Below the pieces are notes generated by a model that was not told the DNA's origin, ran no database searches, and worked only from the letters and a program-made list of their open reading frames with translations. A stretch of 64,000 bases of DNA from Diploptera punctata (lineage: Eukaryota; Arthropoda; Insecta; Blattodea; Blaberidae), in NCBI GenBank assembly GCA_030220185.1, contig JASPKZ010000424.1, positions 62,001-126,000 on the forward strand. Direction: 5' to 3'. How positions within the stretch are numbered: position 1 is the stretch's first letter; every line of letters starts with the position of its first letter. The position numbers and the translations under genes are program-made. This document shows, piece by piece, positions 39,531 through 50,097 of the stretch.

Positions 39531-39679
39531 CTTCTGTGCATGTGTATGCCACTGAATTCTTCCTAAACTGGACCATTGTTATTGAAATTTTGTGTGTGTT
39601 CGAGTGGGTCTATGTATGGTTTAGATTCACAATTGTACGCGGTAAAATCATTAGGTATAAAGGTTCACTTGAAACAAAA

Positions 39680-40430
39680 ATTTAAAAAATAGCTCTAGCA
39701 GTCGCAATTTTCGATGTTTAACAACGAAACTCATTGTATGATATTACAATAAACCGAGGTAGGCATGGGCCAAAAATCATCGAAACCCGGCCGTTAGAAC
39801 TGTGGGTTTACCCGAAATACTCAATTCAAAATTAATTCGGAACCGCCATGTTTGGTTTGTCGCAGTGTACAACACATAATATAATTAAACTTTTTTTTTA
39901 TAAAGGATTTTCTCTACATTACACTAGTTATTCTTCAGCTCAAATGTATTTTGCTCCACCACAAATTTCTATCCTCAGCATCTTCTTCTTCGAGGTCTCT
40001 GCTGATCATGTTTCTTCTCACTTCATCCATCCACTGTTCCCTGGGTTTCCCCCTCCTCCTCCTGCCTTCAGCATTCCAATCCAGCATCATTCTTGGGATT
40101 CTATTACCTCCAATCCTCCTCAGACGTCCATACCATTTCAATATTCGTTCTTCTATTACTTCTATAATATTATGTTTAACATTCATAATTTCTCTAATTT
40201 TCTGATTACGAATTTTTTTCCTTTCTTGATGCCTTTCGCCAAAAAACCATATCTGTTGTCAATAATTGTTTTGCTTGCTGTCTACCTAAAGTCCAGGTCT
40301 CTGCACCATACAACATAACACTTTGTACTAATGATTTAAATATTTTAATTTTTTGTAATATTTTTTAAACCTTAATATTTCATTTATTTAGGCGTAGCAG
40401 CGAACGCTGGGTATTAGCTAGTATATATAA
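39680..40430 (+). mobile_element. Helitron-like repeat K, split by a LINE
   Basis: The 5' part (39680-39895) contains CGCAATTTTCGATGTTTAAC and CCATGTTTGGTTTGTCGCAG. The 3' part (40370-40425) ends GTAGCAGCGAACGCTGGGTA then TTAGCTAGT. The CTAG-T ending with a small upstream hairpin suggests a Helitron derivative, but no replication or helicase gene is present and a 5' TC end was not fixed. Confidence 0.45.
39935..40368 (-). mobile_element. LINE fragment nested in repeat K
   Basis: The minus frame 40186-39935 reads NVKHNIIEVIEERILKWYGR then LRRIGGNRIPRMMLDWNAEG and RRRRGKPREQWMDEVRRNM. Upstream, broken frames to 40368 give LYGAETWTLGRQQ. A distinct lineage, with RD.EE.DAEDRNLW at the C-terminus as in LINE-D. 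Confidence 0.7.
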
Positions 40431-40431
40431 C

Positions 40432-40858
40432 AGTATAGTGAAAACATATTTAGTACAAAAGAACACAAGATTACGGCTTCATAAGGTTCTCGCAAGACCA
40501 GTATTAAGATAAGGTAGTGAAGCGTGGACAATACGAAGAAGAGATGAAAGCCGAATAACAGCAAATGAGACGCGATTTATGCGCTGTACAGCTGACTATA
40601 CAAAGTGGGACCATAAAAAATGAGGAAATTATGGAAGAGTTGGGGGTAGAACCCATTCTCCACCATATACAAAACTACCAAAATAATAGGAAAGCCCATC
40701 TTCAACTAATGCCATCTCATAGAATCCCAAAAGCCATGCTTCGTTACTGTCCCCAAGGAAAAAGTCGCTGGGACGTGCAAAAAGCGCTGGATGGAAAATT
40801 CCTCTTTGAGACCGTAACAGGCCACACGGCCTAATACTTGCATGGATGATTATATATA
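40432..40858 (+). mobile_element. LINE-B fragment
   Basis: Pieces: KTYLVQKNTRLRLHKVLARP near 40440, GSEAWTIRRRDESRITANE near 40520, then EEIMEELGVEPILHHIQNYQ and HLQLMPSHRIPKAMLRYCPQ. The 3' end is GACCGTAACAGGCCACACGG and the tail is TATA repeats. The stretch 40870-41425 has no recognised feature. Confidence 0.75.
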
Positions 40859-41429
40859 TATATATATGTCATGCTTTTTTTCGGTGTCTACCAGATAGGA
40901 TGGATTAAGACGTCAGTTTAAAAAAAAATTAATGAGAAATATCTGAATCGCTTTATTCCTTCGGAATTCCGTAAAACTACGTTCAGGCAGATTGGTCGGA
41001 CTGAAGTTTGAATCCCGACGAACACTCGTCTGAAAAGCGATCCCACCAAGTAATCTGGTTATGAATAAATATACAGGAAAGTGAAATACATTTGGTCCAC
41101 ACATTTAGATAGGATCACGTTTTGTTAGAGAACATCTTGAAAATATAAAGCAGCAATAAACAAAGGTGAAACGTGTTGTTACAATAGACGTAACATGAAT
41201 ATTAACAACAAACTCACTTTCACGATAACTTCATAACTTCACCTGTTCAATATTCCTCTCGCATACACACATTGCCCTCCATATGTTAAACCTGTTCTCA
41301 TTAAGCAACATGCTGCTATCTTTATGATATCGCACCGTCAACTCATTCTAAATATTAATTCATTCGCTACATGTGCTCTATTGCGTTACATCAATCGACT
41401 TTGGTGGTCGCCACTTTCATCACATTAGT

Positions 41430-41775
41430 TATTTATCATAAGTAATGCCACGAGTGGTTTCCAATTTATCTAGAGAATTTGGAAATCAAGAGTGGCATTT
41501 GTTAGGACTATTTAACGAATAAAATTAAGCTGTTTACTCACAAATCATTATTTAAATATAGTTATTTTAAAATATTTATATATTTAATGTAAACGGCGAT
41601 GTTTGAAAACAAATGAGAAACGTTTGTTATGTTTCGTTTGTTCATCCACTGCAACCAGATCATGTTATTTATTGCCAAATAATAGGATCGCAATATTGTA
41701 AGAATGCACCCTAGTGGAGAAAAAATGAAACATCAAACTGTATATTATAACCAACATTATAGGTTAATTTCTGGT
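41430..41775 (+). mobile_element. Repeat H, copy b (5' part)
   Basis: Starts TCATAAGTAATGCCACGAGT and runs to AACCAACATTATAGGTTAAT, equivalent to the first 340 bp of copy a. It lacks the hairpin half that holds the second GATAAATTCAC. The stretch 41776-42140 has no recognised feature. Confidence 0.65.
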
Positions 41776-42140
41776 AGTATGAGATCCGGCTTCAAGATTA
41801 CTACGTTCGAGTGTATGAACAATTTTTTTTCGTAAAATTGTGAATGAATACATTTTTGCCGAGTTGCCTATTAAAATTTGGCCGCCAGTATGTTTAATTA
41901 AAATATAATTAATTTATTTATTCGAAATAATTTGATTCACTTGTTGTTAAAATAAATTATAATCCAGTTAGCAGAAATCGATGTATAGAGCTGGAAAAGT
42001 TTTGGTTGCCATTGCACACATGGCCGTAAACTCCTCGCAGCCAGGTGTAAACAGATATTACTTTGTAACATTTATACGTTCGTAACGTACACACTCAACT
42101 TATATATTAAATTAAAGCTTTTTTTTTTTCATGATAGAAT

Positions 42141-43150
42141 GCCTCTACCTCTCTAAAAGTGGCCGCAAATAAGAGTTGCTAGCTGTTAAAGATAGGTTAG
42201 AGTGAGAGAGAGTTAGCACTTTACATCACTCCTCAAAACGGTGATAGCCAACCAGCTGTGTGAGTTTTTAGCGCTATTGCACCAATAAAACTAAATATAT
42301 GGTCACACGTAGAAATTCATTATATAATGGAAATGGACAGCTAATGACAGATGAGGGAAATTTTGAAGAAGTGGCTGAATTCAAATACCTAGGAACAATA
42401 ATCACAAATAGGAATGAGATGCACAAAGAAATTAAACATAGGATCAATTCTGGAAATGCGTGCTATTATGCATTGCAAAGAGTCTTGATGTCCCAACTCC
42501 TTTCAAAAAACGTTAAACTGAAAATATATAAAACTATTATTCTACCAGTTATATTATATGGGTGCGAAACATGGACTCTTACTTTAAGGGAGGAAAGGAG
42601 ATTACAAGTATTCGAGAATAAAGTACTTAGGAAAATATTTGGACCAAAGAGATGAACAGACAGGTGAATGGAGAAGACTCCATAACAATGAACTACATGG
42701 TCTTTATAGGAAGCCAGATATAATAACAGTTAAGTCTCATAGACTGCGATGGGCAGGACACGTTGCACGTACGGGGAATGAAAGACTTGCATGGAAGCTT
42801 TTTGTAGGAAAGCCAGAGGGAAAACGCCCAGTTGGTAGGCCAAGAATGAGGTGGGAGAATAACTAACTATGATTTGAGGGAGGTAGATAATACAGGGAAT
42901 GATTGGAAAACATTAGCTCAGGATAGGGATGTATGGAGAGCTTATGCCAGCGGGGCCATGAACCTACGGGTTCGATAGTGCCAGTGAGTAAGTATTGCAC
43001 ATGTGTCGGTAGCTAGTATAACTATGAACTCACACAGCTGGCTATCACTGTCTTTGTCTGACGAGTAATGTAAAGCGCTCTCTCTCACTCTAACCTATCT
43101 TTAACAGCTAGCAACTCTTATTTGCGGCCACTTTTAGAGAGGCAGAGGCA
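42141..43150. mobile_element. Foldback with about 125-bp arms enclosing LINE-A
   Basis: The left arm 42141-42268 contains TCTCTAAAAGTGGCCGCAAA and GCTGTTAAAGATAGGTTAGA; the right arm 43027-43150 is its mirror with a few changes. The interior is almost entirely the LINE-A copy at 42297-43005. It abuts the 5' end of LINE-D at 43150. Confidence 0.75.
42297..43005 (+). mobile_element. LINE-A, best-preserved copy
   Basis: Open stretch 42299-42655 reads NGNGQLMTDEGNFEEVAEFK, YLGTIITNRNEMHKEIKHRI, LKIYKTIILPVILYGCETWT and ENKVLRKIFGPKR. A frame change follows, then QTGEWRRLHNNELHGLYRKP, HRLRWAGHVARTGNERLAWK and KPEGKRPVGRPRMRWEN. The 3' end is GGTTCGATAGTGCCAGTGAG then TAAGT. Only the region after the catalytic core is present. 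Two indels disrupt it. Confidence 0.85.
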
Positions 43151-44485
43151 AAGAAGGGCGATAGAAGAGACGCAAAAAACTACAGAGGACTAAGTATAAA
43201 TAACACATTATATAGAATATTCACGAAGTTATTAAAAACAACGTTACAAAAAGATATTAAAGACAAATTAGGAGAAGATCAAAATGGATTCAGACCAGGA
43301 AGGTCATGTGTTGACAATATATTTGCAATACAACAGTTAATTGAAAAACGGACTGCAGTTGGAGAAGAAACCCATTTGACAATGATAGATTTAGAGAAAG
43401 CTTATGACTCAATTCCGAGAAACAAATTATGGGAAGTATTGGAGAAATACAATATCGACAGAAACCTAATAGAAATTATTAAACAAATCTATAAAGATAA
43501 CTCCGCTTATGTTAAAATGGGAAATATAATGTCTAATCCTATAAAAACCTCAAAGGGATTGAAACAAGGGTGCAGTCTATCACCAATTTTATTTAATATT
43601 TATGTAGAATTTATATTAACGAAATGGAAACAAAGCTGCAAAGGTATGGGGATCCCAATAGGCAACAGATTTTTGCTGACATTACAATTTGCCGATGATC
43701 AACTGGTTTTAGCGCAAGACAAATTTGATATGGAATTCATGATAAAAAGGTTGAAAAACACATATGAATCATGGGGTCTCACAGTAAATTTACAAAAAAC
43801 AGAATATCTGGCAATAAATAGCAATGAAAGAGAAAATTTAATATTGGAAGAAGGAATCCAAATAAAGCAAGTGAAACAAACTAAATATTTAGGAATTATT
43901 ATGGATAACATCGAAGGTATTGGCAAAGAGAAAATAAAACATAGAATTGAATTGAGTAGCAAAATAATATCATCGTTAAATTCCATATGGTGGGATAAGC
44001 ATATTTGGAAAGACACAAAAAATATATTGGTAAAACATTGGTGGAATCTGTTGCAATGTACGGAAGTGAGGTATGGGCAATCAATAAGTACTACAAGAAT
44101 AGACTAATAGCTCTAGAAATGGATTATTTACGAAGAAGTGCCAGAAAGTCTAAATTAGAACATGTCACAAATAAGGAAATTAGAAACATAATGGAAGCAG
44201 AAGAAAGCATAATTGAAAGAATTGAGGAGAAGGAATTAAAGTGGTTAGGACATGTTTTAAGAATGGAAGATGAGCGATGGCCGAAGCAACTATATGAATG
44301 GCATCCGAACAGAAAGAATAAAAGAGGAAGACCAAGGTTAACATGGAAGGAAAACATGAAGACAGTAATGCAAGCTAGAGGGCTAAGCATCGAAGATGCC
44401 CAAGACCGTAGGCTTTGGAGGTTTGGCACGGGAAGACGGCAGCAGCTGTAAAACCCGAAGATAGATAGATAGATAGATAGAGTGT
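43150..44485 (+). pseudogene. LINE-D reverse transcriptase, one frameshift from intact over its length
   Basis: Open from about 43154 to 44107: KKGDRRDAKNYRGLSINNTL, QNGFRPGRSCVDNIFAIQQL, MIDLEKAYDSIPRNKLWEVL (first catalytic Asp), KTSKGLKQGCSLSPILFNIY, then QFADDQLVLAQD. The last replaces the usual FADD-x-hydrophobic with Gln after the two Asp, still keeping both. The thumb is TKYLGIIMD. One frameshift near 44010-44040 moves into 44005-44451: ESVAMYGSEVWAINKYYKNR, RKSKLEHVTNKEIRN and WKENMKTVMQARGLSIEDAQ. The tail is (GATA)n at 44460-44481. The N-terminal endonuclease half is missing. Confidence 0.9.
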
Positions 44486-44559
44486 ATTTAAAGGAATATA
44501 TAGACTTAAATATGCTATTGAGTATACTAATAAATTGGGGCTGGAGTAAACATTTAATA

Positions 44560-45312
44560 AAAGTAAATATATGTTCACACATATAAATGTATTATATAAT
44601 GGAAAATGAGGGAATTTTGAGGAAGTGGCTGAATTCAAATATCTAGGAACAAAAATTACAAACAGGAATGAGATCCAGAAAGAAATTAAACATACGGTCA
44701 GCTCCCAAAATGCATGATATTATGTATTGAAGGGCTCTTGTCGTTCCAAATTCTCTAGAAAATTAAACTGAAAATATATAAAAAAAACTGTAGGACTGTC
44801 GTTATTATATCATACGGATGTGAAACATGGATTTTTGCTTTAAGGGAGGTAAGAGATTACGAGTATTTGAGAACAAAGTTCTTAAGAAAATACGAGAACC
44901 AAATAGATATGAATGGTGAAGACTGCATAACGGTGAGCTACATGGTCTTTATGGAAAACCAGATATAATAAGAACAGTAAACTCTCGTAGACTGCGATCG
45001 GCATGCATGTGGCACACGAATGGGGAAAAATAGAGGGATATGGAAGCTTCTAGAAGGTAAACTAAAGGAAAAAGTCCAGTTGGTAAATCAAGAATGAGAA
45101 ATGGGCATTGAAACTTCTTGTAGGAAAACCAGAGGAAAAACACCCATTGGTAGACCAAGAATGGTGGGAGAATAACATTAACATGATTTGAGGAAGTAGA
45201 TTATACAGGTAATGATTGAAAAACATTACCTCAGAATAGGGATGTATGGAGAGCTTATGTCCGTGCTATCATGAGCCTATGGGTTCGATAGTGCCAACGA
45301 GTTAGTTTAGTT
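44560..45312 (+). mobile_element. LINE-A fragment, decayed
   Basis: NFEEVAEFKYLGTKITNRNE near 44610, CETWIFALREVRDYEYLRTK near 44820 in shifting frames, then two tandem partial C-terminal repeats: GKPDIIRTVNSRRLRSACMW at 44950 and KLLVGKPEEKHPLVDQEW at 45110. It ends GGGTTCGATAGTGCCAACGA. The stretch 45313-45665 has no recognised feature. Confidence 0.7.
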
Positions 45313-45671
45313 ATTAAATAAGTCATCCATAAATGTGAGTTGACAGTGGCGTTGTCATGAAATATGACGCACATTTCTAAACCCCACAATATCTGGGTCC
45401 ACCCAAAATAATTAGCCTGCCTAAGCCACTGATAGAGTACACAATCTGGTAACACTGGTCAACATGCTTTTTGTCTCATAAGTACCAATAGCTGTACTTA
45501 ATGCAGTTTTTTTATCGTGTTTTCAAATATGTATTCGGAATTTCTCCATCACCCACAGTTTTTTTATTTCAATTTCAATTAATGGATTTAAATAATTATT
45601 TTTTAATAAATATATTATTTTTTTCGTCCATTGTAAAATAAAACCAAATGAGCTAACTCAAATGATTTCAG

Positions 45672-45792
45672 CTACGGAAAAGATATATCAAGGCAAATGG
45701 AATCCTAATATGCTGGCCGATTATTATTGGACCATCAAGAGGGATGCTCCACAGGCGAAATATAGCAGAAAATCGTTATTTCTTACTTTCTA
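45672..45792 (+). pseudogene. Short unrecognised protein C-terminus, probably element-derived
   Basis: One frame reads QGKWNPNMLADYYWTIKRDA then PQAKYSRKSLFLTF and stops at 45792. The pattern N.MLADYYW..KRD.P...SRKS looks like a conserved C-terminus known to me only vaguely from repeat-derived proteins; I cannot name the family. There is no upstream continuation in frame. Confidence 0.35.
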
Positions 45793-46024
45793 GGTGAGTC
45801 CGAATGTTCGAATATCGTGTAGTTACGAATGTAGAAAATATTAAAGTGTTTGAAATAATAAATTCCTGTATCTTGGAAACCTTGCATGATAGAGAAAAAC
45901 CGATATCACATTTGAATTCAGGAGAAAAAATACTATCAGAATCACATATTTTTCTTTCTGAGACAAAAAAAAAGTTTGTTTTTTCTTGCTCAGTGTAATT
46001 AAAAATTGGACATGCTCCTTGTTC

Positions 46025-46460
46025 AAATATTGAACATTTTAAACTAAAATTTCAACAGCCGGCTATTCAAGAAAAAATCATGCTACCGTCTTACAAAGGA
46101 ACTGCCAATCATTGCACGCCGAAACCTACCTTCAATTTTCTTCCAGAGAAGCTTGTGATGTGCCAAGGCCGTATCCAAAAAAAAAAAAAAAAAATCTGCC
46201 GCTTATAACTGCAAAGAACTAAAATTCAGCACCAAATCTCTCATTTAAACAACAAGGAAGTAATACAACTCCTGATTTGGTGGATTTGTTAATCCTCACA
46301 AGCTGCCGTACAAGCGGGCCTCGCCTCACTCCTGTGCTTTGCAGTTAGGAGTGGCAGACAATTTTTTTTACACGACCTTGGTATATCACAATGCTTCTGT
46401 GGGAGAAATGTCAAGGTAGGTTTCGGTATGTAATTGTTGACAGTTCCCTTGTTAGCTAGA
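46025..46460. mobile_element. Foldback element F, copy 2
   Basis: The left arm (46088-46205: AACTGCCAATCATTGCACGC, TTCCAGAGAAGCTTGTGATG) is mirrored by 46335-46455. An A18 run sits inside the left arm. Interior AACAAGGAAGTAATACAACT matches copy 1. Confidence 0.7.
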
Positions 46461-46609
46461 GCGGCGGAAAAAAAAATGTGCAAGCATAAAAATAAGTAGA
46501 TCAACTTGCAAAAATATCCATTATTTATTAATCGTTCGACCAAATCATTGAAGTAACGGTTACCGCATTCCAAGATCCCTAGTTTGATGCCTTCTTGCCA
46601 CAATATTGA

Positions 46610-46810
46610 CACTAGGTCACAAGATAACAGTCTGCTAACAATCCTTCATAGCACTTCATTCACTGCCCGCTCCTGGAATTTTCTTCCTCGAGATATCAGG
46701 GGTTGCCGGACACTTGGCACTTTTAAGTCACGCTTATACAGTTACCTGTTGTCTAATAATTAATTTTCTCTATTTATTTAAATTTATACTATGTCAATAA
46801 TGTTTCTCTT

Positions 46811-46852
<42 letters not shown>

Positions 46853-47045
46853 ATTCGTTAAAACTAGAGTAAATCAAAGTACAATATAAATAATAATTGT
46901 ATCGTATTTATAACATCTAACAGTATATATTTATTGTAATTTAGATGACTATTTTTTTTGTATTTTTTAAAAACCTGATTGAGTGGCAGACAAAGCCTTA
47001 AGGCCTTAACTCTGCCAGGCAAAATAAAGCTATTATTATTTTAAA
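46610..47045 (+). mobile_element. LINE 3' end, distinct lineage
   Basis: The coding end reads QDNSLLTILHSTSFTARSWN then FLPRDIRGCRTLGTFKSRLY and SYLLSNN before a stop: the ARTWNSLP..IR....L.FK..L block shared by CR1/Jockey-type elements. The 3' untranslated region includes a TA repeat (46817-46850) and ends GCCAGGCAAAATAAAGC with an ATT tail. Confidence 0.65.
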
Positions 47046-47069
47046 AAAACAGAACACTGAGTTACTATA

Positions 47070-47272
47070 TTAAGCTTCTTGTAGGAAAACCTGAGGGAAA
47101 ACGCCCAGTTCGTATACCAAGAATGAGGTGGGAGAATAACATCCATGATTTAAGGGAAATAGATTATACAGGGATGAATGGAAAAATTAACTTAGGATAG
47201 GGATGTATGGAGAGCTTATGTCCGCGCGGTCATGAACCTGCGGTTTCGATAGAGCCAGTGAGTTAGAGTTAC
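47070..47272 (+). mobile_element. LINE-A 3' fragment
   Basis: KLLVGKPEGKRPVRIPRMRW then a damaged DYTGMNGKIN-like stretch and the CGGTTTCGATAGAGCCAGTG junction. Confidence 0.7.
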
Positions 47273-47337
47273 TATAACTTACTAATTTCGATCTAATTTC
47301 CAGTTGTACTGTAAACAAACTTGCATTAGGTATTACT

Positions 47338-47842
47338 TCGCTAACTAACTAACTAACTCACTCACTCACTCACTCACCGGCACTATCGAGCCCGTAGGTT
47401 CATGGCCGCGCGGATATAAGCTCTCCATACGTCTCTAACCTGAGCTAATGTTTTCCAATCATCCCTTGTATAATCTACTTCCCTCAAATAATAGTTAATG
47501 TTATTCTCCCACCTCATTCTTTGTCTACCAACTGGGCGTTTTCCCTCTGGTTTTCCTACAAGAAGCTTCCATGCACGTCTTTCATTTCCCATTCGTGCCA
47601 CATGCCCTGCCCATCGCAATCTATGAGACACTGTTCTTATTATATCTGGCTTCCTATAAAGACCATGTAGTTCATTTTTATGCAGTCTTCTCCATTCACC
47701 TGTCTGTTCATCTCTCTTTGGTCCAAAAATTTCCCTAAGAACTTTATTCTCAAATACTCGTCATCTCCTTTCCTCCCTTAAAGAGTACATGTTTCGCATC
47801 CATGTAATATAACTGGTAGAATAATAGTTTTATATATTTACT
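47338..47842 (-). mobile_element. LINE-A fragment with tandem tetranucleotide tail
   Basis: The tail is at the left: CTAACTAACTAACTAACTCA then CTCACTCACTCACTC. The minus frame 47631-47383 reads SHRLRWAGHVARMGNERRAW, KLLVGKPEGKRPVGRQRMRW and ENNINYYLREVDYTRDDWKT to AYIRAAMNLRAR, the most complete LINE-A C-terminus. Upstream frames to 47840 are broken. The tail shows that the 3' end primes on GAGT/TTAG repeats. Confidence 0.85.
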
Positions 47843-47854
47843 TCGCTGACACCG

Positions 47855-47965
47855 TTTATTAGGCGAACCGTGGTGACAATTTTACCGGCATGTGTCTGAA
47901 TTGTGTACGGAACTGTCAACGATAGAAGCATTGTTCTTAGGTAATATCGTATTTTACGGGAAATA
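47855..47965 (+). repeat. Short repeat shared with 20.3 kb
   Basis: GAAGCATTGTTCTTAGGTAA at 47929 and flanks match 20293-20345 in reverse. It lies directly before repeat H. Confidence 0.45.
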
Positions 47966-47969
47966 ATAC

Positions 47970-48590
47970 TGACTATTTAACTCATGGCACAAATGCTAGT
48001 CAATGACCAATCACGTTTCAATGAATATTGTTTTACAACCGATGACAGTCGTGTTCACCTCGCTCTTTATCGATTTCTCTTTATCAGCTCCTGCTTTTGT
48101 GATAAAGAAAGCTCCTCCTTTTTAATGTTCTGAAAAGATCAAAGCATTATTTTTCTCCAACAAATACATTGAATATAGCAAATAATGAAAAGATTCCTTG
48201 ATTTTACCGAGTTGTTTACTAAAAAAATAAATGAATAACCCGTAATGTTGATTATGATATATAGTTTGATGTGTTTCATTATTTCTCCACTTGGGTGCAC
48301 TCTTACAATATTGCGATCTTATTTGGCAATAAATAATATGCAGCAGTGAATGAACATAACCTCACATTTCTGATTTGTTTTCAAACATCACCGTTTACAT
48401 TAAATATATAAATATTTTTAAATAACTATAGTTAAACAATGATTTGTGAGTAAACAGCTTAATTTTATTCGTTAAATAGTCCTAACAAATGCCACTCTTG
48501 ATTTCCAAATTCTCTACATAAATTCACTCCTCACTCGTGAGTCGTGAATTTATCGATAATTTGGAAATCACTCGTGGCATTACTTATGAA
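47970..48590 (-). mobile_element. Repeat H, copy c
   Basis: Minus orientation. It starts at 48590 with AAGTAATGCCACGAGTG and ends at 47970 with GAGTTAAATAGTC. An internal segment of about 180 bp present in copies a and d (the GTAAACAGATACTGC region) is absent. Confidence 0.65.
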
Positions 48591-48739
48591 TACAAGATGG
48601 TATCAAATAATTACAAACTTCATTTCTTATTTATTTATGACAAAATTTATATATGCACTCAATCCTGTACACTAGATTAACGTATAGTTATGTAGCCTAT
48701 GTTATAGATTTAGTTGGGTTAAAATTCGCAGATTAATCT

Positions 48740-49525
48740 TCTTCTTCTTCCTTTCATGTGATAGACCTAGGAATGTGTTACGGTCTCAATCCAACGTTTG
48801 AAGGGTCTACTCGAAGATATCTTGCCTGGTGACTGGTAATTTAAGATTTGACGTGGTATTCGCGGTGTACTAGTGGTTATGCCCCTTGCCTCTGATCCCG
48901 AGGGTCGCGGGTTCAAACCCGGCCGGGGTCGATGGATTTTTTAGGACGGAAAAATCCAAGGAGCAAGTCCTCCGGGAGGGATTTTAAGCCATGGGTCCCG
49001 AGTCTGAAGATTTTCAGGCTCGTAAAAAATCCTTAAGCCTGAATGAAAAGGCCTCTAAGCAAAATTTACCGAATTTTTCCGTCCTAGTACTACCTTGGTT
49101 TCCTAGATGTCAGTATGAGGCGGAACGCTGACCATGGGCCACACTCAAAATGACATCTATACGAAAACAAGTGTAACTAAATTACTATGGTTCAAATTCT
49201 TCCCTGTAGGGGGAGAGCGCCTAAATCTCTGTAAAGGGAAAACATGGGCTTACAAAACAATTCTTGTTCGGCTCATTCTTCTTACGTGAGATTTCCAGTT
49301 GTTTCTATATTTCTGTATATATTCTATGATTGATTCTGTTTGTAATTCTCTGAGAATCTCAGAATTCCTTTTATTGTCTGCTCTTGAGTAACCTGCAATA
49401 CGTCTCATAAATTTAATTTCTGCTGCAGTTAAGCTTTGTTCATCTACACTGCGAATTGAACAGGCCTCACTGCCGTAACATAATATGGGTCTGACCAGTG
49501 TTTATAAATTCTAGTTCGTGTGTGT
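48740..49525 (-). mobile_element. LINE-B-like fragment split by SINE-D
   Basis: The right part (49525-49262) gives, in broken minus frames, LVRPILCYGSEACSIRSVDE-like, KFMRRIAGYSRADNKRNSEI-like and NHRIYTEI. The left part (48845-48745) gives a GKISSSRPFKRWI-like end with a GAAGAAGAAG tail. The two are separated by 48852-49250. Confidence 0.6.
48852..49250 (+). mobile_element. SINE-D, full-length
   Basis: tRNA-like head at 48855-48930 with A-box region GTACTAGTGGTTATGCC and B box GGGTTCAAACCC. Body with TCCAAGGAGCAAGTCCTCCG and GATTTTCAGGCTCGTAAAAA, ending CAAGTGTAACTAAATTACTA. Inserted in the LINE-B-like fragment. Confidence 0.8.
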
Positions 49526-49699
49526 TGCGCAGGTTAATGTACTTCGAATTCCTTAAAAGTTTGGGAATTTATTGATATGGTTTTATTGGTTTCTTAACCC
49601 ATCATATTGGAAACTACATAGAACTTTGCGCATGAGCACTGAGAAAAAATATTTCAATGAAGCAATGAAAACTTTTTTTCTAAAAAACTGCTCTTTTTA

Positions 49700-49900
49700 T
49701 TTTGTACTAGCTAATACAGCCGTGCGCTGCTACGCCTAAATAAATTAAATGAGCTTTTATGTTTAGTTGAATAAGTGAAATGAATAATAATTATAAATTT
49801 ATATCGCAATTACTTTTAGATACCCCCTGCTGATTACCCGGTGTTGCCTGGGAATCTACTTATCTCTATCTTCTTGGCATAAATGAGCTAAAAGTCTAAA
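49700..49900 (-). repeat. Repeat K 3' end
   Basis: ACTAGCTAATACAGCCGTGC at 49707 is the reversed 3' end of repeat K. A second, more decayed terminus (TGATTACCCGGTGTTGCC) is near 49832. The interval 49901-50080 has no recognised feature. Confidence 0.45.
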
Positions 49901-50097
49901 ATGGTTATTGAGAGTTATCCGTAAAAGATAGACATATGCTGTCGCAGACTTTTTTGAAGATTTTATTTTTTAGATATTCAATTCTGTGTACATTAATTTG
50001 GTGTATATGTTATGGTTTAGGCAGTGTTAGCCATTCAAGCTCCAAAAAGCGACTATCTTAGTGTAGTGCACCGATGCTTTATATATATATATATATA

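Noticed and set aside
38367..39685. Long frames of 138-178 codons across the palindrome and SINE-C copies
   Set aside because: They run through tRNA-like heads and TA repeats (IYIYIY stretches) and arise from palindrome symmetry.
40913..41104. 63-codon minus-strand frame with FQTSVRRDSNFSPTNLPERS
   Set aside because: It looks vaguely like repeat-derived translations, but no second copy or known motif was found in the window.
43699..44638. Minus-strand frames opposite LINE-D
   Set aside because: Antisense shadows of the reverse transcriptase; no motif, hydrophobic by base composition.
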